DNA of 56,964 nt from Rhodothermaceae bacterium Tc-Br11_B2g6_7 (GTDB lineage Bacteria > Bacteroidota > Rhodothermia > Rhodothermales > Salinibacteraceae): positions 1 to 56,964 of the forward strand of contig LKNB01000012.1 of assembly GCA_001564055.1 (NCBI GenBank). Reading direction: 5' to 3'. The translations under genes were made by a program, and so were the position numbers. The notes beneath the pieces were generated by a model. That model was given only the letters and a program-made list of their open reading frames with translations, was not told the DNA's origin and did no database searches. Positions 36,632 through 45,136 of the stretch are shown one piece after another (within the stretch, counting starts at the first letter, position 1; the number at the start of each line of letters is the position of its first letter).

Positions 36632-37417
36632 CTATGGCGTTACCGGGTCCTCGTTTTCCAGCCGAACCAGCGCCTCCGCTGCCGCTTGTTGCTCCGCGCC
36701 CTTCTTGCTACGGTCGATGCCATGACCGTAGACCGCCCCATTGATGCGCACGTCTACCTCAAAGGTCTTGTCGTGGCTCGGGCCATGCTCAGCGGTGACC
36801 TCATATTCAGGCTGTGGCCAGCTTTCCGCCTGCACGTACTCCAGGAGCCGGCTCTTGTGGTTGTCATGTCGCCTGGCCAAGGCCTCCAGGTCGAGCGCGT
36901 CAAGCGTGGTTTCTTCAAGGAATGTTCGGGCGCGCTCCAGGCCAAGGTCCAGGTATATCGCCCCCAGCAGTGCCTCGAAGGCATCGGCCAGAATGGTGGC
37001 GTTCTGGCGCCCACCGGCGCGCTCCATGTTTTCGCTGAGTAGGATACACTCGCCCAGGCCGAGTTGCTTCGCCGCATCCGCCAGCGCTTTGCCACTAACG
37101 ATCTTTGCCCGGAGCCGCGTCAGGTAGCCCTCCGTCTTATCCGGAAAGGCCTCGTAGAGATAGTCGGCCACGAGGGCGCCCAGGATGGCATCGCCCAAAA
37201 ACTCCAGCCGCTCGTTGGAGTCGAGGTGGCTGTTGGGCTGTCCGCGGAGGACCGAGCGGTGGGTGAGGGCCCGCTCGTACAGCGCCAGGTCGCCGACATG
37301 CTGGCCCACCAAGCGCTCTACATCAGCGCGCGACACCGCCAGCGTGTGCTCGCGCGTCTGCACGGGCAGGGCCGGATGCTCCATGAGGAGCAAGAAGGTG
37401 GAGCGGAGGGCGGTCAT
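36632..37417 (-). CDS. rnc: Ribonuclease III
   Basis: RNase III cleaves double-stranded RNA and processes rRNA precursors. The 261-residue protein has the catalytic signature NERLEFLGDAILGALVADYL with its key acidic residues (near residue 68) and the second acidic site AFEALLGAIYLDLG. It ends with a double-stranded RNA-binding domain (KSRLLEYVQAE, YEVTAEHGPSHDKTFEVDV, KKGAEQQAAAEALVRL). The start is set at ATG 37417; 37384 is an alternative and the frame is open to 37465. It is divergent from the aldehyde dehydrogenase gene. Confidence 0.95.
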   Translation of the reverse strand: MTALRSTFLLLMEHPALPVQTREHTLAVSRADVERLVGQHVGDLALYERALTHRSVLRGQPNSHLDSNERLEFLGDAILGALVADYLYEAFPDKTEGYLTRLRAKIVSGKALADAAKQLGLGECILLSENMERAGGRQNATILADAFEALLGAIYLDLGLERARTFLEETTLDALDLEALARRHDNHKSRLLEYVQAESWPQPEYEVTAEHGPSHDKTFEVDVRINGAVYGHGIDRSKKGAEQQAAAEALVRLENEDPVTP

Positions 37418-37617
37418 GAGGGACGAGGAACTCACCGAAAAGCGCGGGCAGATGATGGAAATCATGGAGTCGCATTAAAGATAGGCGTTTCGTTGTTTAA
37501 ACGCAGGTCTATCTCTGGTGCCGGGATGGGATGTGACGATATGCGGAGGTCCGGACCCGACGCTTCTTCCTTTGGTGCCATACTTCACACCGTCTGCTCA
37601 TCAGCCCCCTCCTTACC

Positions 37618-38982
37618 ATGCCTTTGCAGTCACAAAATCCTGCCACTGAGGAAACGGTGGCGCAGTACGACGAGCTCTCGGATGCGGCGCTGGACGCGAA
37701 GCTGCAGCGCGCCGCGGACGCGTTTGCCGCCCACCGCCGGACGGCCCTGGCCGAACGCTCGGAGCGGCTACGGGCGGTAGCAGATATTCTGGAAGACCGT
37801 GCCGAAACGTTTGGCCGCTTGATGACGCAGGAGATGGGCAAGCCGCTCGTGCAGGCTACCGCGGAGGCCGAGAAGTGCGCCTGGGTGTGCCGCTACTACG
37901 CTGGGAACGGCCCCGATATGCTGCGGCCTGAGGTGGTGCAGACGGACGCCTCGAAGAGTTACATCGCATACCAACCGCTGGGGCCAGTGCTCGCCGTAAT
38001 GCCGTGGAATTTTCCGTTCTGGCAGGTCTTCCGGTTTGCTGCCCCCGCCCTCATGGCCGGCAACGTAGGCCTGCTGAAGCACGCCTCCAACGTCACGGGT
38101 TGTGCGCTTCAGATTGAGTCGATCTTTCAGGAAGCCGGTTTTATGGACGGCGCGTTTCAGACGCTGGTGGTGTCTTCCGATCGGGTGGACGGTATCATTG
38201 CGGATGACCGGGTGAGAGGGGCTACCGTGACGGGCAGTGAGGGGGCGGGGCGGGCGGTGGGCGGCGCGGCAGGGAAAGCCATTAAGCCGTCGGTGCTGGA
38301 GCTGGGCGGCTCAGATCCGTTCATCGTGCTGGCGGATGCGGAGTTGGATACGGCGCTGGACACGGGCGTTACGGCGCGCATGCAAAACAATGCGCAGAGC
38401 TGTATTGCAGCCAAACGCTTTATTGTGGAGGCCCCGGTGTACGACGCCTTCGTGGAGGGCTTCACCGAGCGTATGAACCAGCTGACGGTTGGCGATCCCA
38501 TGGCGGAGGACACGGACGTGGGGCCACTGGCGCGGGCCGATCTGCGCGACGAGGTGCACGACCAAGTGCAGCGGGCTGTGGCCGATGGGGCCACGCTACA
38601 AACGGGCGGCCATGCGCTGGACGGCCCTGGCTACTTCTATGCGCCGACCGTCCTCGTCGACGTAACGCCGGGCACCGTCGCCTTCGAAGAGGAAATCTTC
38701 GGTCCGGTGGCGGCTATCGTTAAAGCCGATGACGTGAATCATGCCGTGCAGCTCGCCAACGACACGCCCTTTGGGCTGGGCGGAGCCGTCTTTACGACCG
38801 ATCTGGAGCAGGGCGAAGCCGTTGCGCTACGCCTGGAGTGTGGCTGCGCGTTCGTCAACGGTATGGTGAAGAGCGATCCCCGGCTGCCGTTTGGGGGCAT
38901 CAAGACGAGCGGCTACGGACGCGAGCTCAGCCGCTTTGGCCTGCAGGCCTTCGTTAACGTCAAGACAGTGTGGATTGGGTAG
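37618..38982 (+). CDS. NAD(P)-dependent succinate-semialdehyde dehydrogenase family
   Basis: This is a 454-residue soluble aldehyde dehydrogenase. The dinucleotide fold shows VMPWNFPFWQVFRFA and KHASNVTG; the catalytic Cys is in NNAQSCIAAKRFIVEAP, and the conserved Glu is in LELGGSDPFIVL. The GGSDPF motif and overall length resemble succinate-semialdehyde dehydrogenases of the GabD-like group. The substrate is not proved by sequence alone, so other semialdehydes are possible. No GABA transaminase gene lies near, which leaves the pathway open. Confidence 0.9.
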   Translation: MPLQSQNPATEETVAQYDELSDAALDAKLQRAADAFAAHRRTALAERSERLRAVADILEDRAETFGRLMTQEMGKPLVQATAEAEKCAWVCRYYAGNGPDMLRPEVVQTDASKSYIAYQPLGPVLAVMPWNFPFWQVFRFAAPALMAGNVGLLKHASNVTGCALQIESIFQEAGFMDGAFQTLVVSSDRVDGIIADDRVRGATVTGSEGAGRAVGGAAGKAIKPSVLELGGSDPFIVLADAELDTALDTGVTARMQNNAQSCIAAKRFIVEAPVYDAFVEGFTERMNQLTVGDPMAEDTDVGPLARADLRDEVHDQVQRAVADGATLQTGGHALDGPGYFYAPTVLVDVTPGTVAFEEEIFGPVAAIVKADDVNHAVQLANDTPFGLGGAVFTTDLEQGEAVALRLECGCAFVNGMVKSDPRLPFGGIKTSGYGRELSRFGLQAFVNVKTVWIG

Positions 38983-39030
38983 GCGCGCCTGGCGTGCATG
39001 AGGGATGCCGCAACGATCCGTTACTACGGA

Positions 39031-39065
39031 AAACGCCCGCCCCGGCTGAAAAGCCAGAGCGGGCG
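39031..39065 (-). terminator. Rho-independent terminator after the PpiC gene
   Basis: CGCCCGC at 39034-39040 pairs with GCGGGCG at 39059-39065. Read on the minus strand it is followed by TTTT, so it serves the gene at 39136. It lies between that gene and the convergent aldehyde dehydrogenase gene. Confidence 0.75.
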
Positions 39066-39135
39066 CTGGTGCGTACCCGTAGTTGACATGAGGGGCCGGA
39101 GCCTGTCACGGTTGTAGTGTCCGTTGGGCTGGCGC

Positions 39136-40134
39136 TTAGTTATTCGGCGGCAGCGTCGTGCCGGTCACCTCTTCGTTGACCCGGACGGTGGCCTGGCGCA
39201 TGAGGCGCTCAACCTCGTCCATCACAATCTCTTGCTGTCGTTCCTGTTGCAGCATCGCCCGGGCCTGTTCGGGATCGACCGAGTCGTCGGTGCGGCGGCC
39301 CGTCAGGCGAATGATGTGGAAGCCAAACTGGGTTTCCACGAGCTCCTCCGTGACGTCCCCTTCCTCTTCGAGCGCAAAAGCAGCATCGGCAAAGGGTTCC
39401 ACCATACGGCCGCGGCTGAAGAAGCCGAGGTCCCCGCCTTGCTGCGCGGTACCGTCTTCCCCGTGGCGTTCGGCAAGCTCAGCGAAGTCCACCTCACCTG
39501 TGCGGGCGGAGTCCAGCACGGCTTCTGCACGTTCCCGGACCTGAGCCCGCTGTTCATCCGAGGCGCCTTCTTCCACGCGGAAGAGAATGTGCTGAGCGCT
39601 GATCTGGTCGGCCTGCTCGTCCACGAAGGCCTGTACCTCGTCGTCGCTAATCTCGTCCGCTGAGGCCAGCAGTTCTTCCTGGAGGGTTTGCATGCGCATC
39701 ATACTGCGCATCTCTTCCTCCACCTCGTCCATCGTCATGCCCTGCTGGGCAAGGATTTCGTTGAGCGTTTCCTCATCGGGGAAGTTCTGCCGGAGTTGCT
39801 GCAGTTGTTGTTGTACGGCTTCCTCGTCCGGCTCCAGGCCGCGTTCTTCAGCCTCGCCCGCCATCACATGCTGGGCGATAAACGATTCAAGTATGTTGGC
39901 CGGCGGCTGGCCCTGCTGGGCGCCTTGCTGAAAGCTGGCGACATCCAGGGTATCGCTGCCATAGGGGGAGGAGACGACGGCGGCAATGTTTTCGTCAGCG
40001 ATGGGCTCTCCCACGCTGTAGGTGTCATTGCCGTTGGCGTTGGAGCCCGTACCGTTACCGCAGCCCGTGAGGAGCAGCGCAGCGACGAGCAGGCCGAGAA
40101 GCGCAGGCAGGCCCGCGCGTTGCAGTGAAAACAT
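39136..40134 (-). CDS. Parvulin-type peptidyl-prolyl isomerase lipoprotein
   Basis: This 332-residue protein begins with a lipoprotein signal ending ALLLTGCGNG and so is tethered to a membrane facing the periplasm. An N-terminal SurA/PrsA-like helical region is rich in Glu and Gln. The PpiC parvulin domain follows, with ISAQHILFRV, DFAELAERHGEDGT, GGDLGFFSRGRMV and TQFGFHIIRLTGRR (about residues 180-280). Such proteins help fold exported proteins. The composition is strikingly acidic. It ends with a tail rich in Gln and Glu, and the start is set to the second Met of the frame to place the signal correctly. Confidence 0.92.
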   Translation of the reverse strand: MFSLQRAGLPALLGLLVAALLLTGCGNGTGSNANGNDTYSVGEPIADENIAAVVSSPYGSDTLDVASFQQGAQQGQPPANILESFIAQHVMAGEAEERGLEPDEEAVQQQLQQLRQNFPDEETLNEILAQQGMTMDEVEEEMRSMMRMQTLQEELLASADEISDDEVQAFVDEQADQISAQHILFRVEEGASDEQRAQVRERAEAVLDSARTGEVDFAELAERHGEDGTAQQGGDLGFFSRGRMVEPFADAAFALEEEGDVTEELVETQFGFHIIRLTGRRTDDSVDPEQARAMLQQERQQEIVMDEVERLMRQATVRVNEEVTGTTLPPNN

Positions 40135-40293
40135 GGAAATACCCAAAGCTGATCAGGACAGTAAATTTAAAATTGTGCACAGCCACGTATTACAGAACCA
40201 CAGTGCGAATAGTTCGATACGCTGGGCTCAGAGTTTACGTGAAGACGAAACCTGCCCTCAGAGCTCGCGTGTGAGCAGGTCCCTTTAAAAAAC

Positions 40294-40366
40294 GCCGCGT
40301 TCGTCTAGGGGTCCAGGACGCCGGCCTCTCACGCCGGTAACACGGGTTCAAATCCCGTACGCGGTA
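40294..40366 (+). tRNA. tRNA-Glu (CTC anticodon)
   Basis: A full cloverleaf can be drawn: acceptor GCCGCGT with ACGCGGT, D arm GTC/GAC, anticodon stem CCGGC/GCCGG, loop CTCTCAC with anticodon CTC at 40328-40330, and T arm ACGGG-TTCAAAT-CCCGT. The discriminator base is A, and the 3' CCA is not encoded. The first acceptor pair is G-T, a wobble pair, which is unusual but tolerable. A terminator follows at 40405. Identity is inferred from the anticodon. Confidence 0.95.
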
Positions 40367-40404
40367 CTACGACAGGAGCATCCAGCCTGTAACTGGCACA
40401 ACAG

Positions 40405-40441
40405 AAAAGCCCTCGCTACCATCTGGCGGCGAGGGCTTTTT
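40405..40441. terminator. Bidirectional terminator between tRNA-Glu and clpP
   Basis: AAAAGCCCTCGC at 40405-40416 pairs with GCGAGGGCTTTTT at 40429-40441, with a 12-base loop. A- and T-tracts on the two sides allow it to end transcripts from both strands. Confidence 0.92.
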
Positions 40442-40478
40442 GTATGCAGTAGGATTGTATGCAGTAGGGATCAGGCGA

Positions 40479-41198
40479 TTAGCTTTCGTCGCCTTCGTCT
40501 TCATCCTCACCGTTCTTTTTCTTGCTGGCACCCGTTTCAGGCTCCAGCACGTTGTCGATGAGACCATATTCCTGCGCTTCCTTCGCGCTGAGCCAGTAGT
40601 CGCGGTCAGCGTCCTCTTCCAGCTTCTCTACGGATTTGCCGCTGTGGTGCGACAGGATCTCGTAGAGGCGCTTGCGGAGGTACACGATTTCCTGCGCCTG
40701 AATCTGGATGTCCGAAGCTTGCCCTTGCGCGCCGCCGAGGGGTTGGTGCATCATCACGCGGGCATTGGGGAGCGCCGCGCGGCGGCCGGCTTCGCCAGCG
40801 GCCAGGAGGACGGACCCCATGGAGGCCGCGAGCCCTACACAGATGGTGGCGACGGGTGCGCCCACATGCTGCATGGTGTCGTACACGCCAAGGCCGCTAT
40901 AGACTACGCCACCGGGCGAGTTGATGTACATGTTGATCTCGCGCTCGGGGTCTTCGCTGGCCAGGTACAGCAGCTGCGCGATCGTCAGGTTGGCTATCTG
41001 GTCGTTGATGGGCGTCCCGATGATGACGATGCGCTCCTTCAGCAGACGGCTGAAAATGTCATAGGCGCGCTCGCCGCGGGTCGTTTGCTCGACGACCATG
41101 GGTACGAGCCCGCTCATCGGGGCGCTGTTCTGTCCGCCACTGTAAATGCTACTCGGCAGCGTCAGGTCTTTCGCGTATTTTAAAAAGTCGTCTACCAT
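40479..41198 (-). CDS. clpP: ATP-dependent Clp protease proteolytic subunit
   Basis: ClpP forms the tetradecameric serine protease barrel that works with ClpX/ClpA. The 239-residue protein has the catalytic Ser in [14 protein letters not shown], His in [10 protein letters not shown], and Asp in [24 protein letters not shown] marks the handle region. It has an unusually long acidic C-terminal tail ending in [14 protein letters not shown]. The gene follows trigger factor on the same strand (115 bases), the common tig-clpP order. However, clpX is not next, because the region beyond carries the tRNA and PpiC genes. Confidence 0.96.
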   Translation of the reverse strand: MVDDFLKYAKDLTLPSSIYSGGQNSAPMSGLVPMVVEQTTRGERAYDIFSRLLKERIVIIGTPINDQIANLTIAQLLYLASEDPEREINMYINSPGGVVYSGLGVYDTMQHVGAPVATICVGLAASMGSVLLAAGEAGRRAALPNARVMMHQPLGGAQGQASDIQIQAQEIVYLRKRLYEILSHHSGKSVEKLEEDADRDYWLSAKEAQEYGLIDNVLEPETGASKKKNGEDEDEGDES

Positions 41199-41313
41199 AA
41201 AAGGTCTGTCCTCGCATTAAGTCGGCAATGGATGCGTTGCTACCTGAGGCGCCAAACGGCAGTTCCTACCGGCGCCGTAGCAAGCTGCAACGAGCGTGTT
41301 CAAAAGCGCCCCG

Positions 41314-42660
41314 TTAGGGGGTAGGCGCCAGGTCCGCGGCGGCTTCGCGCTTGGCCTTCAGTTCGGCTTCGAGCGTTTCGCGGTCTTTCTCGACGATGGT
41401 AAAGCGCTCGCGGAGGTGCCCGAACACTTTATCGCTGAGGAGCTGTTGCTTCACGCGTCCCATCACGTTCATCTGCTCATAGAACCCGCGCAGCTGCTCG
41501 GCGGAAAGCTGAGCTTCCTCGCCAGCTTGCTTGGCAAAGAAGGCGTCCAGGTCGTCGTCGGTAACCTCCAGGTCCTCGTCTTCGATGATCTGGTCGCGGA
41601 TGATCATCCAGCGGGCCTGCCGCTCGGCTTCCTCGCGGTTTTGGGCGCGGAAGGCTTCGCGGTCGAAGTTGTCGGGCAGCTCGCCGTCGTTGCGTTGCTT
41701 GACGTCCTCGATGAAGGAATCCAAGAACATTTCCACGGCGGTGCTGGGCACGGGCACGGGGTTACGCTCGAGCAGGCGTTCCACCATGTTGCTCTGCACA
41801 AACTCGCCGGCCTGCTGTTCGGCCTGCTGCTCCAGCTGGCTGCGGATCTCCTCGCGGAGGTCCTCCACCGAGATAAACTCGTCGTCCGTTACCTCGCCCA
41901 CGAAGGCATCGTCCAGCTCCGGCAGCTCGCGATGCTTCGTCTCTTTGATGGTTACTTGGTAGCGATGCGTGTGGCTGCCTTCGGGGTCCTGCTCCGTCTG
42001 GTGCGGAAGGTCCACCGTGAACGTATCTCCGACAGTGCGGCCCAGCAGGCCATCGCGGAGGGCATCGTGTAGCTTCTCGTCGTCGAGGAAGAAGTTGACG
42101 TCTTCCTCTTTCTCGCCAATCACCGGCGTGCCGCTTTCTTTGTCAATCTGCTGCAGGTCGATCACCACGTAGTCGGTGTCGGCGATCTCCTCCTCGTGAG
42201 GCATGAGGTCGGCATGCTTCTGCTGCAGCTCTTCCAGCTGCTCGTCGACGTCTTCGTCGGTGATGTCGTAGGCGAGGGCATCCACTTCTTCTTCCGAGAG
42301 GTCGCCGATCTCCACGTCGGGGCGCACGCCGAACTGAACGGTGGCCTTCATCTCGCCATCCACCTCGTACGACAGCTCGCTGATCTGCGGCTGGCCGAGG
42401 ACGTCGTAGTCATCGTTCGACATTACCTCCTCGTCGAAGACTTCCTGCACTTTGCGCTCGGCAATCTGGTAGCCGATGGCTTTGCCGTGCATCTTCTTCA
42501 CGAGCTGCATGGGCACCTTGCCCGGCCGAAAGCCCTTCATGTCGGTCTGGCGCTGCTGCGTGCGTAGCGCTTGGTTGACTTCCTCCTTGAGGTCGTCGTG
42601 GCTGGCGGTGATCTCCAGTTCGAATTCGACCGGAGAGATTTCGTTGATGACGGTTTCCAT
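41314..42660 (-). CDS. tig: Trigger factor
   Basis: Trigger factor is the ribosome-associated chaperone that meets nascent chains. The 448-residue protein has the ribosome-binding loop GFRPGKVPMQLVKK near residue 45. A middle PPIase-type domain follows (DYVVIDLQQID, LRDGLLGRTVGDTFTVDLP), then the long helical C-terminal arms. The sequence is notably acidic, with Glu and Asp in most segments, a feature of salt-adapted proteomes. The start ATG at 42660 gives METVINEIS; the second Met at 42666 is a minor alternative. clpP is downstream on the same strand. Confidence 0.95.
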   Translation of the reverse strand: METVINEISPVEFELEITASHDDLKEEVNQALRTQQRQTDMKGFRPGKVPMQLVKKMHGKAIGYQIAERKVQEVFDEEVMSNDDYDVLGQPQISELSYEVDGEMKATVQFGVRPDVEIGDLSEEEVDALAYDITDEDVDEQLEELQQKHADLMPHEEEIADTDYVVIDLQQIDKESGTPVIGEKEEDVNFFLDDEKLHDALRDGLLGRTVGDTFTVDLPHQTEQDPEGSHTHRYQVTIKETKHRELPELDDAFVGEVTDDEFISVEDLREEIRSQLEQQAEQQAGEFVQSNMVERLLERNPVPVPSTAVEMFLDSFIEDVKQRNDGELPDNFDREAFRAQNREEAERQARWMIIRDQIIEDEDLEVTDDDLDAFFAKQAGEEAQLSAEQLRGFYEQMNVMGRVKQQLLSDKVFGHLRERFTIVEKDRETLEAELKAKREAAADLAPTP

Positions 42661-42869
42661 GGGCAAGGCACGATCATGAGCAAAAGTGGGGCCGCGCGCG
42701 ACGTCCGCAGCCCCCGTCGAACCACGGCGGTCCGAAAGAGGGACAAAAGCGGCCTATAAAGCAGCATAAAGCAACGCAGCCTCCTGCCAAAAGATCAGCC
42801 TACCGGTGCCCTCATTGGATTTTCACCGCATCCCGTCGGCACGGGCATCCGTGACCAGCGAAATACTAT

Positions 42870-43253
42870 TCAGCTTCCACTGTCATCCAGCCGGGCGACC
42901 TCCCGCAGTACGTGGCCGGCCTCGCTGGCCTCAAACGTGAACGTGATCCGGTCGTCGCGCTCCAGGTGGTCAACGTCGAGGGTGTCGGGCACGTCGAAGG
43001 GCATCGTCATGGCCTGCATAAAGCCCGGGATATCCTCGTGGTGGATCATCACATGCCGGCCGCTCGGCGTGACGGAGCGCACCGTGCCCTCCACGGTGTA
43101 TACGGTCACCTCTGTTTCCGTGTCGAGAGCTTCGGGGGCTTCTGCTTCCGCGGCAGGGGCGTCAGCCGTCCCGGGCGGTTCTGGAGCATCGTCTGGACCG
43201 CAGGCGGCCAGCGGCAGCAGAAGCGCAAGAAGAGCAAGCGTAGAAAAACGCAT
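42870..43253 (-). CDS. CusF-like copper-binding lipoprotein
   Basis: This 127-residue lipoprotein (signal ending LLPLAACGPD) has a CusF-type domain. VYTVEGTVRSVTPSGRHVMI is followed by HHEDIPGFMQAMTMPFDV, with the conserved Met-rich MTMPF motif and VPDTLDVDHLERDDRITFTF. CusF proteins bind copper or silver in the periplasm and help export it. Three further exported proteins, two of them cysteine-bearing relatives and one TlpA-type, lie next to it. The start is placed at ATG 43253, the Met that begins a proper lipoprotein signal. Confidence 0.85.
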   Translation of the reverse strand: MRFSTLALLALLLPLAACGPDDAPEPPGTADAPAAEAEAPEALDTETEVTVYTVEGTVRSVTPSGRHVMIHHEDIPGFMQAMTMPFDVPDTLDVDHLERDDRITFTFEASEAGHVLREVARLDDSGS

Positions 43254-43298
43254 GGGAGTACAGCAGTCGTGGAAAAAGGAGGAGCTGCGGGTCGGCAC

Positions 43299-43727
43299 TT
43301 ACAGGATAGCCGCCCATCCATCACCGTCGCGCACTTCGATCTGTTGCGGCACCAGCACGCCACGGGAGCGCACAATGCCGGTGACGCGGGCGTGAGAGGT
43401 AAGGTAATCGACCAGCGCCTGGGGCACGGTCACGAGCATCCATACGGTATCCCGGTCGTCATCCCGCAGCCCTACCGGGTAGCCGTGCACCACGTAGTCG
43501 CCCTCACACGTGGCGGGGTCCCCGCCCTGCTCCTCCGCCTCCGCATGGCAGGTGGCATCAAGCAGGGTGCCGGTCACCACCAGCGTATCCTCTGGGGCGT
43601 AATCGATCGGCTGGTCGGAAGGGGCGGCAGGTTCATCCGAAACGTCACCCTGGGATCCCAGCGCAAACGCTGCGCAGAGGATAAAAAGCAACGGCAGACG
43701 AAGCCAGGGAGCCGTGAGGGAGGGCAT
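43299..43727 (-). CDS. Secreted cysteine-containing protein (relative of the 43858 gene)
   Basis: This 142-residue protein has a signal peptide and a core with VVTGTLLDATCHAEAEEQGG, then TCEGDYVVHGYPVGLRD, TVWMLVTVPQALVDYL and RVTGIVRSRG. It aligns with the neighbouring protein at 43858: same order of a C in the first strand, a second Cys region before PVG, and the V.G....G strand pair. The family appears to be small OB-like secreted proteins. Function is unknown. The start is at ATG 43727 to place the signal peptide. It has one Cys per strand group, so a disulphide between C62 and C75-type positions is plausible. Confidence 0.7.
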   Translation of the reverse strand: MPSLTAPWLRLPLLFILCAAFALGSQGDVSDEPAAPSDQPIDYAPEDTLVVTGTLLDATCHAEAEEQGGDPATCEGDYVVHGYPVGLRDDDRDTVWMLVTVPQALVDYLTSHARVTGIVRSRGVLVPQQIEVRDGDGWAAIL

Positions 43728-43857
43728 AACAGCGATAGCGAAAGGCGAGCAGATCATCTACACATAGAGGTTCGCCGGCACCGGGCGATGCTGCCCCGGT
43801 GCCGACCAACCTCGTGGATACGCCCGAAGGGCGCACATTATACTGGTAGATGCCGCG

Positions 43858-44304
43858 TCACATCATCAGCTGGATCTCCACCTCCTTCCATTCGCCATCT
43901 TCTTTCACTTCGATGGTGTTGGGCTTGATGCCCCCGTCAAATACGCGGGTGCCTTCCACACGAACCTCTTGGTCCATGTACTCAGAAAGCTGGGTCGCGG
44001 GGGTGACCAGGATGTAGGTATCGCCGCCGGGCTCATTGCCCTCAGCAACGCCTACCGGGATGCCCATGTTGGCACAGGCGGTGGCACAGTTCGGGATTTC
44101 CATCATTTCGCCATCCGGGCCGGGGACCATGTGGTCGTCATTGAAGCCCGCTTCCGGCATGCCCATGTTAGTGGCATCACCGTAGCAGATGGTGTCGATG
44201 AGGTTGCCCTGCACCGTGACGGTGGCCGGACTTTGGGCGCTGAAGGTGAAGGCAGCGAAGACCGCTACGAGTGCCGCGCTGAAAAAATAGGTCAAATATC
44301 GCAT
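43858..44304 (-). CDS. Secreted cysteine-containing protein with CxxxC motif
   Basis: This 148-residue secreted protein has a signal peptide ending FTFSAQS. The core reads VQGNLIDTICYGDATNMG, then NCATACANMGIPVGVAEG, TYILVTPATQLSEYMDQEV and VRVEGTRVFDGGIK. The first Cys and the CATAC motif resemble a family of small exported proteins with a pattern of Cys near strand one and Cys-x3-Cys before a G-PVG turn. Function is unknown but metal or thiol chemistry is possible. It sits between a CusF-like protein and a TlpA-type thioredoxin, which supports that idea. Confidence 0.75.
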   Translation of the reverse strand: MRYLTYFFSAALVAVFAAFTFSAQSPATVTVQGNLIDTICYGDATNMGMPEAGFNDDHMVPGPDGEMMEIPNCATACANMGIPVGVAEGNEPGGDTYILVTPATQLSEYMDQEVRVEGTRVFDGGIKPNTIEVKEDGEWKEVEIQLMM

Positions 44305-44497
44305 AAATCGTGCGGGGTGTAATGGAAGAAATGGCTTTTCGCTATCCGTGTGTAGTGTTCGTGGGCCGTCCGTTACGCTTGGATCCCATATTTTTTATCC
44401 CCTCGGACCAGGCTCCCGTAACGTCGCCTCCGGCGGAGGCACGTATTTGTTCACCGCGCTCCGCACGCCATCCCACGAATGATACGCCGGCCCTTTC

Positions 44498-45082
44498 ATG
44501 CGCCCCCTGTTCTGGACCTCTGCCGGACTCCTGCTCGCCGTACTGCTCGTTGGTGGAGCCTGTACGGAAGAGCCCACGCCTGACGCCACCGCGGACCGCT
44601 CCATCTCGGAAGACGTCACGGAGGCGCCCACCGCTGCAGCCGAAAGCCCCGACGCGCGCCGCATGGCGCCCGACTTTGAGCGCACCACCCTGGCGGGCGA
44701 TACGATGCGGCGGGCCGACTGGGAGGGGCGCGTCGTGGTGCTCAACTTCTGGGCTACCTGGTGCGCCCCCTGCCGCGTCGAAATCCCCCGCCTCATCACG
44801 CTGTATGAAGCATTTGATGCCACCGATGTATTGGTCGTTGGCGTATCCATCGATGAAGAGGGGCGCGCGGTTGTGGAGCCCTATGCGGAGGAGATGGAGA
44901 TCCCTTACCCGCTCATCGTGGACGCGGACCACACCATGGCGGAGACCTACGGGGGACACTATGCCGTGCCTACCACGTTCATCATTGACCAGGACGGGGC
45001 CATGCGCCAGCGCTTCATGCGGGTGGTCGCCCACGATGAGTTGATGGCGGCCATCGAGCCGCTGCTGAACGGCGATGCGTAA
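44498..45082 (+). CDS. TlpA/ResA-type thioredoxin lipoprotein
   Basis: This 194-residue protein has a lipoprotein signal ending LLVGGACTE and a thioredoxin domain with active site FWATWCAPCRVEIPRL near residue 88. The cis-Pro segment YAVPTTFIID follows near residue 155. TlpA/ResA proteins reduce disulphides outside the cytoplasm, for example during cytochrome c maturation or copper-site assembly. It runs divergent from the cysteine-containing secreted genes, separated by about 190 bases. A second, non-lipoprotein TlpA lies at 55885. Confidence 0.92.
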   Translation: MRPLFWTSAGLLLAVLLVGGACTEEPTPDATADRSISEDVTEAPTAAAESPDARRMAPDFERTTLAGDTMRRADWEGRVVVLNFWATWCAPCRVEIPRLITLYEAFDATDVLVVGVSIDEEGRAVVEPYAEEMEIPYPLIVDADHTMAETYGGHYAVPTTFIIDQDGAMRQRFMRVVAHDELMAAIEPLLNGDA

Positions 45083-45136
45083 GGGCCAATCCCGCCGTCG
45101 AGCCTTCACCCCTCTCTTGTTTAGCGTGCAACTACT

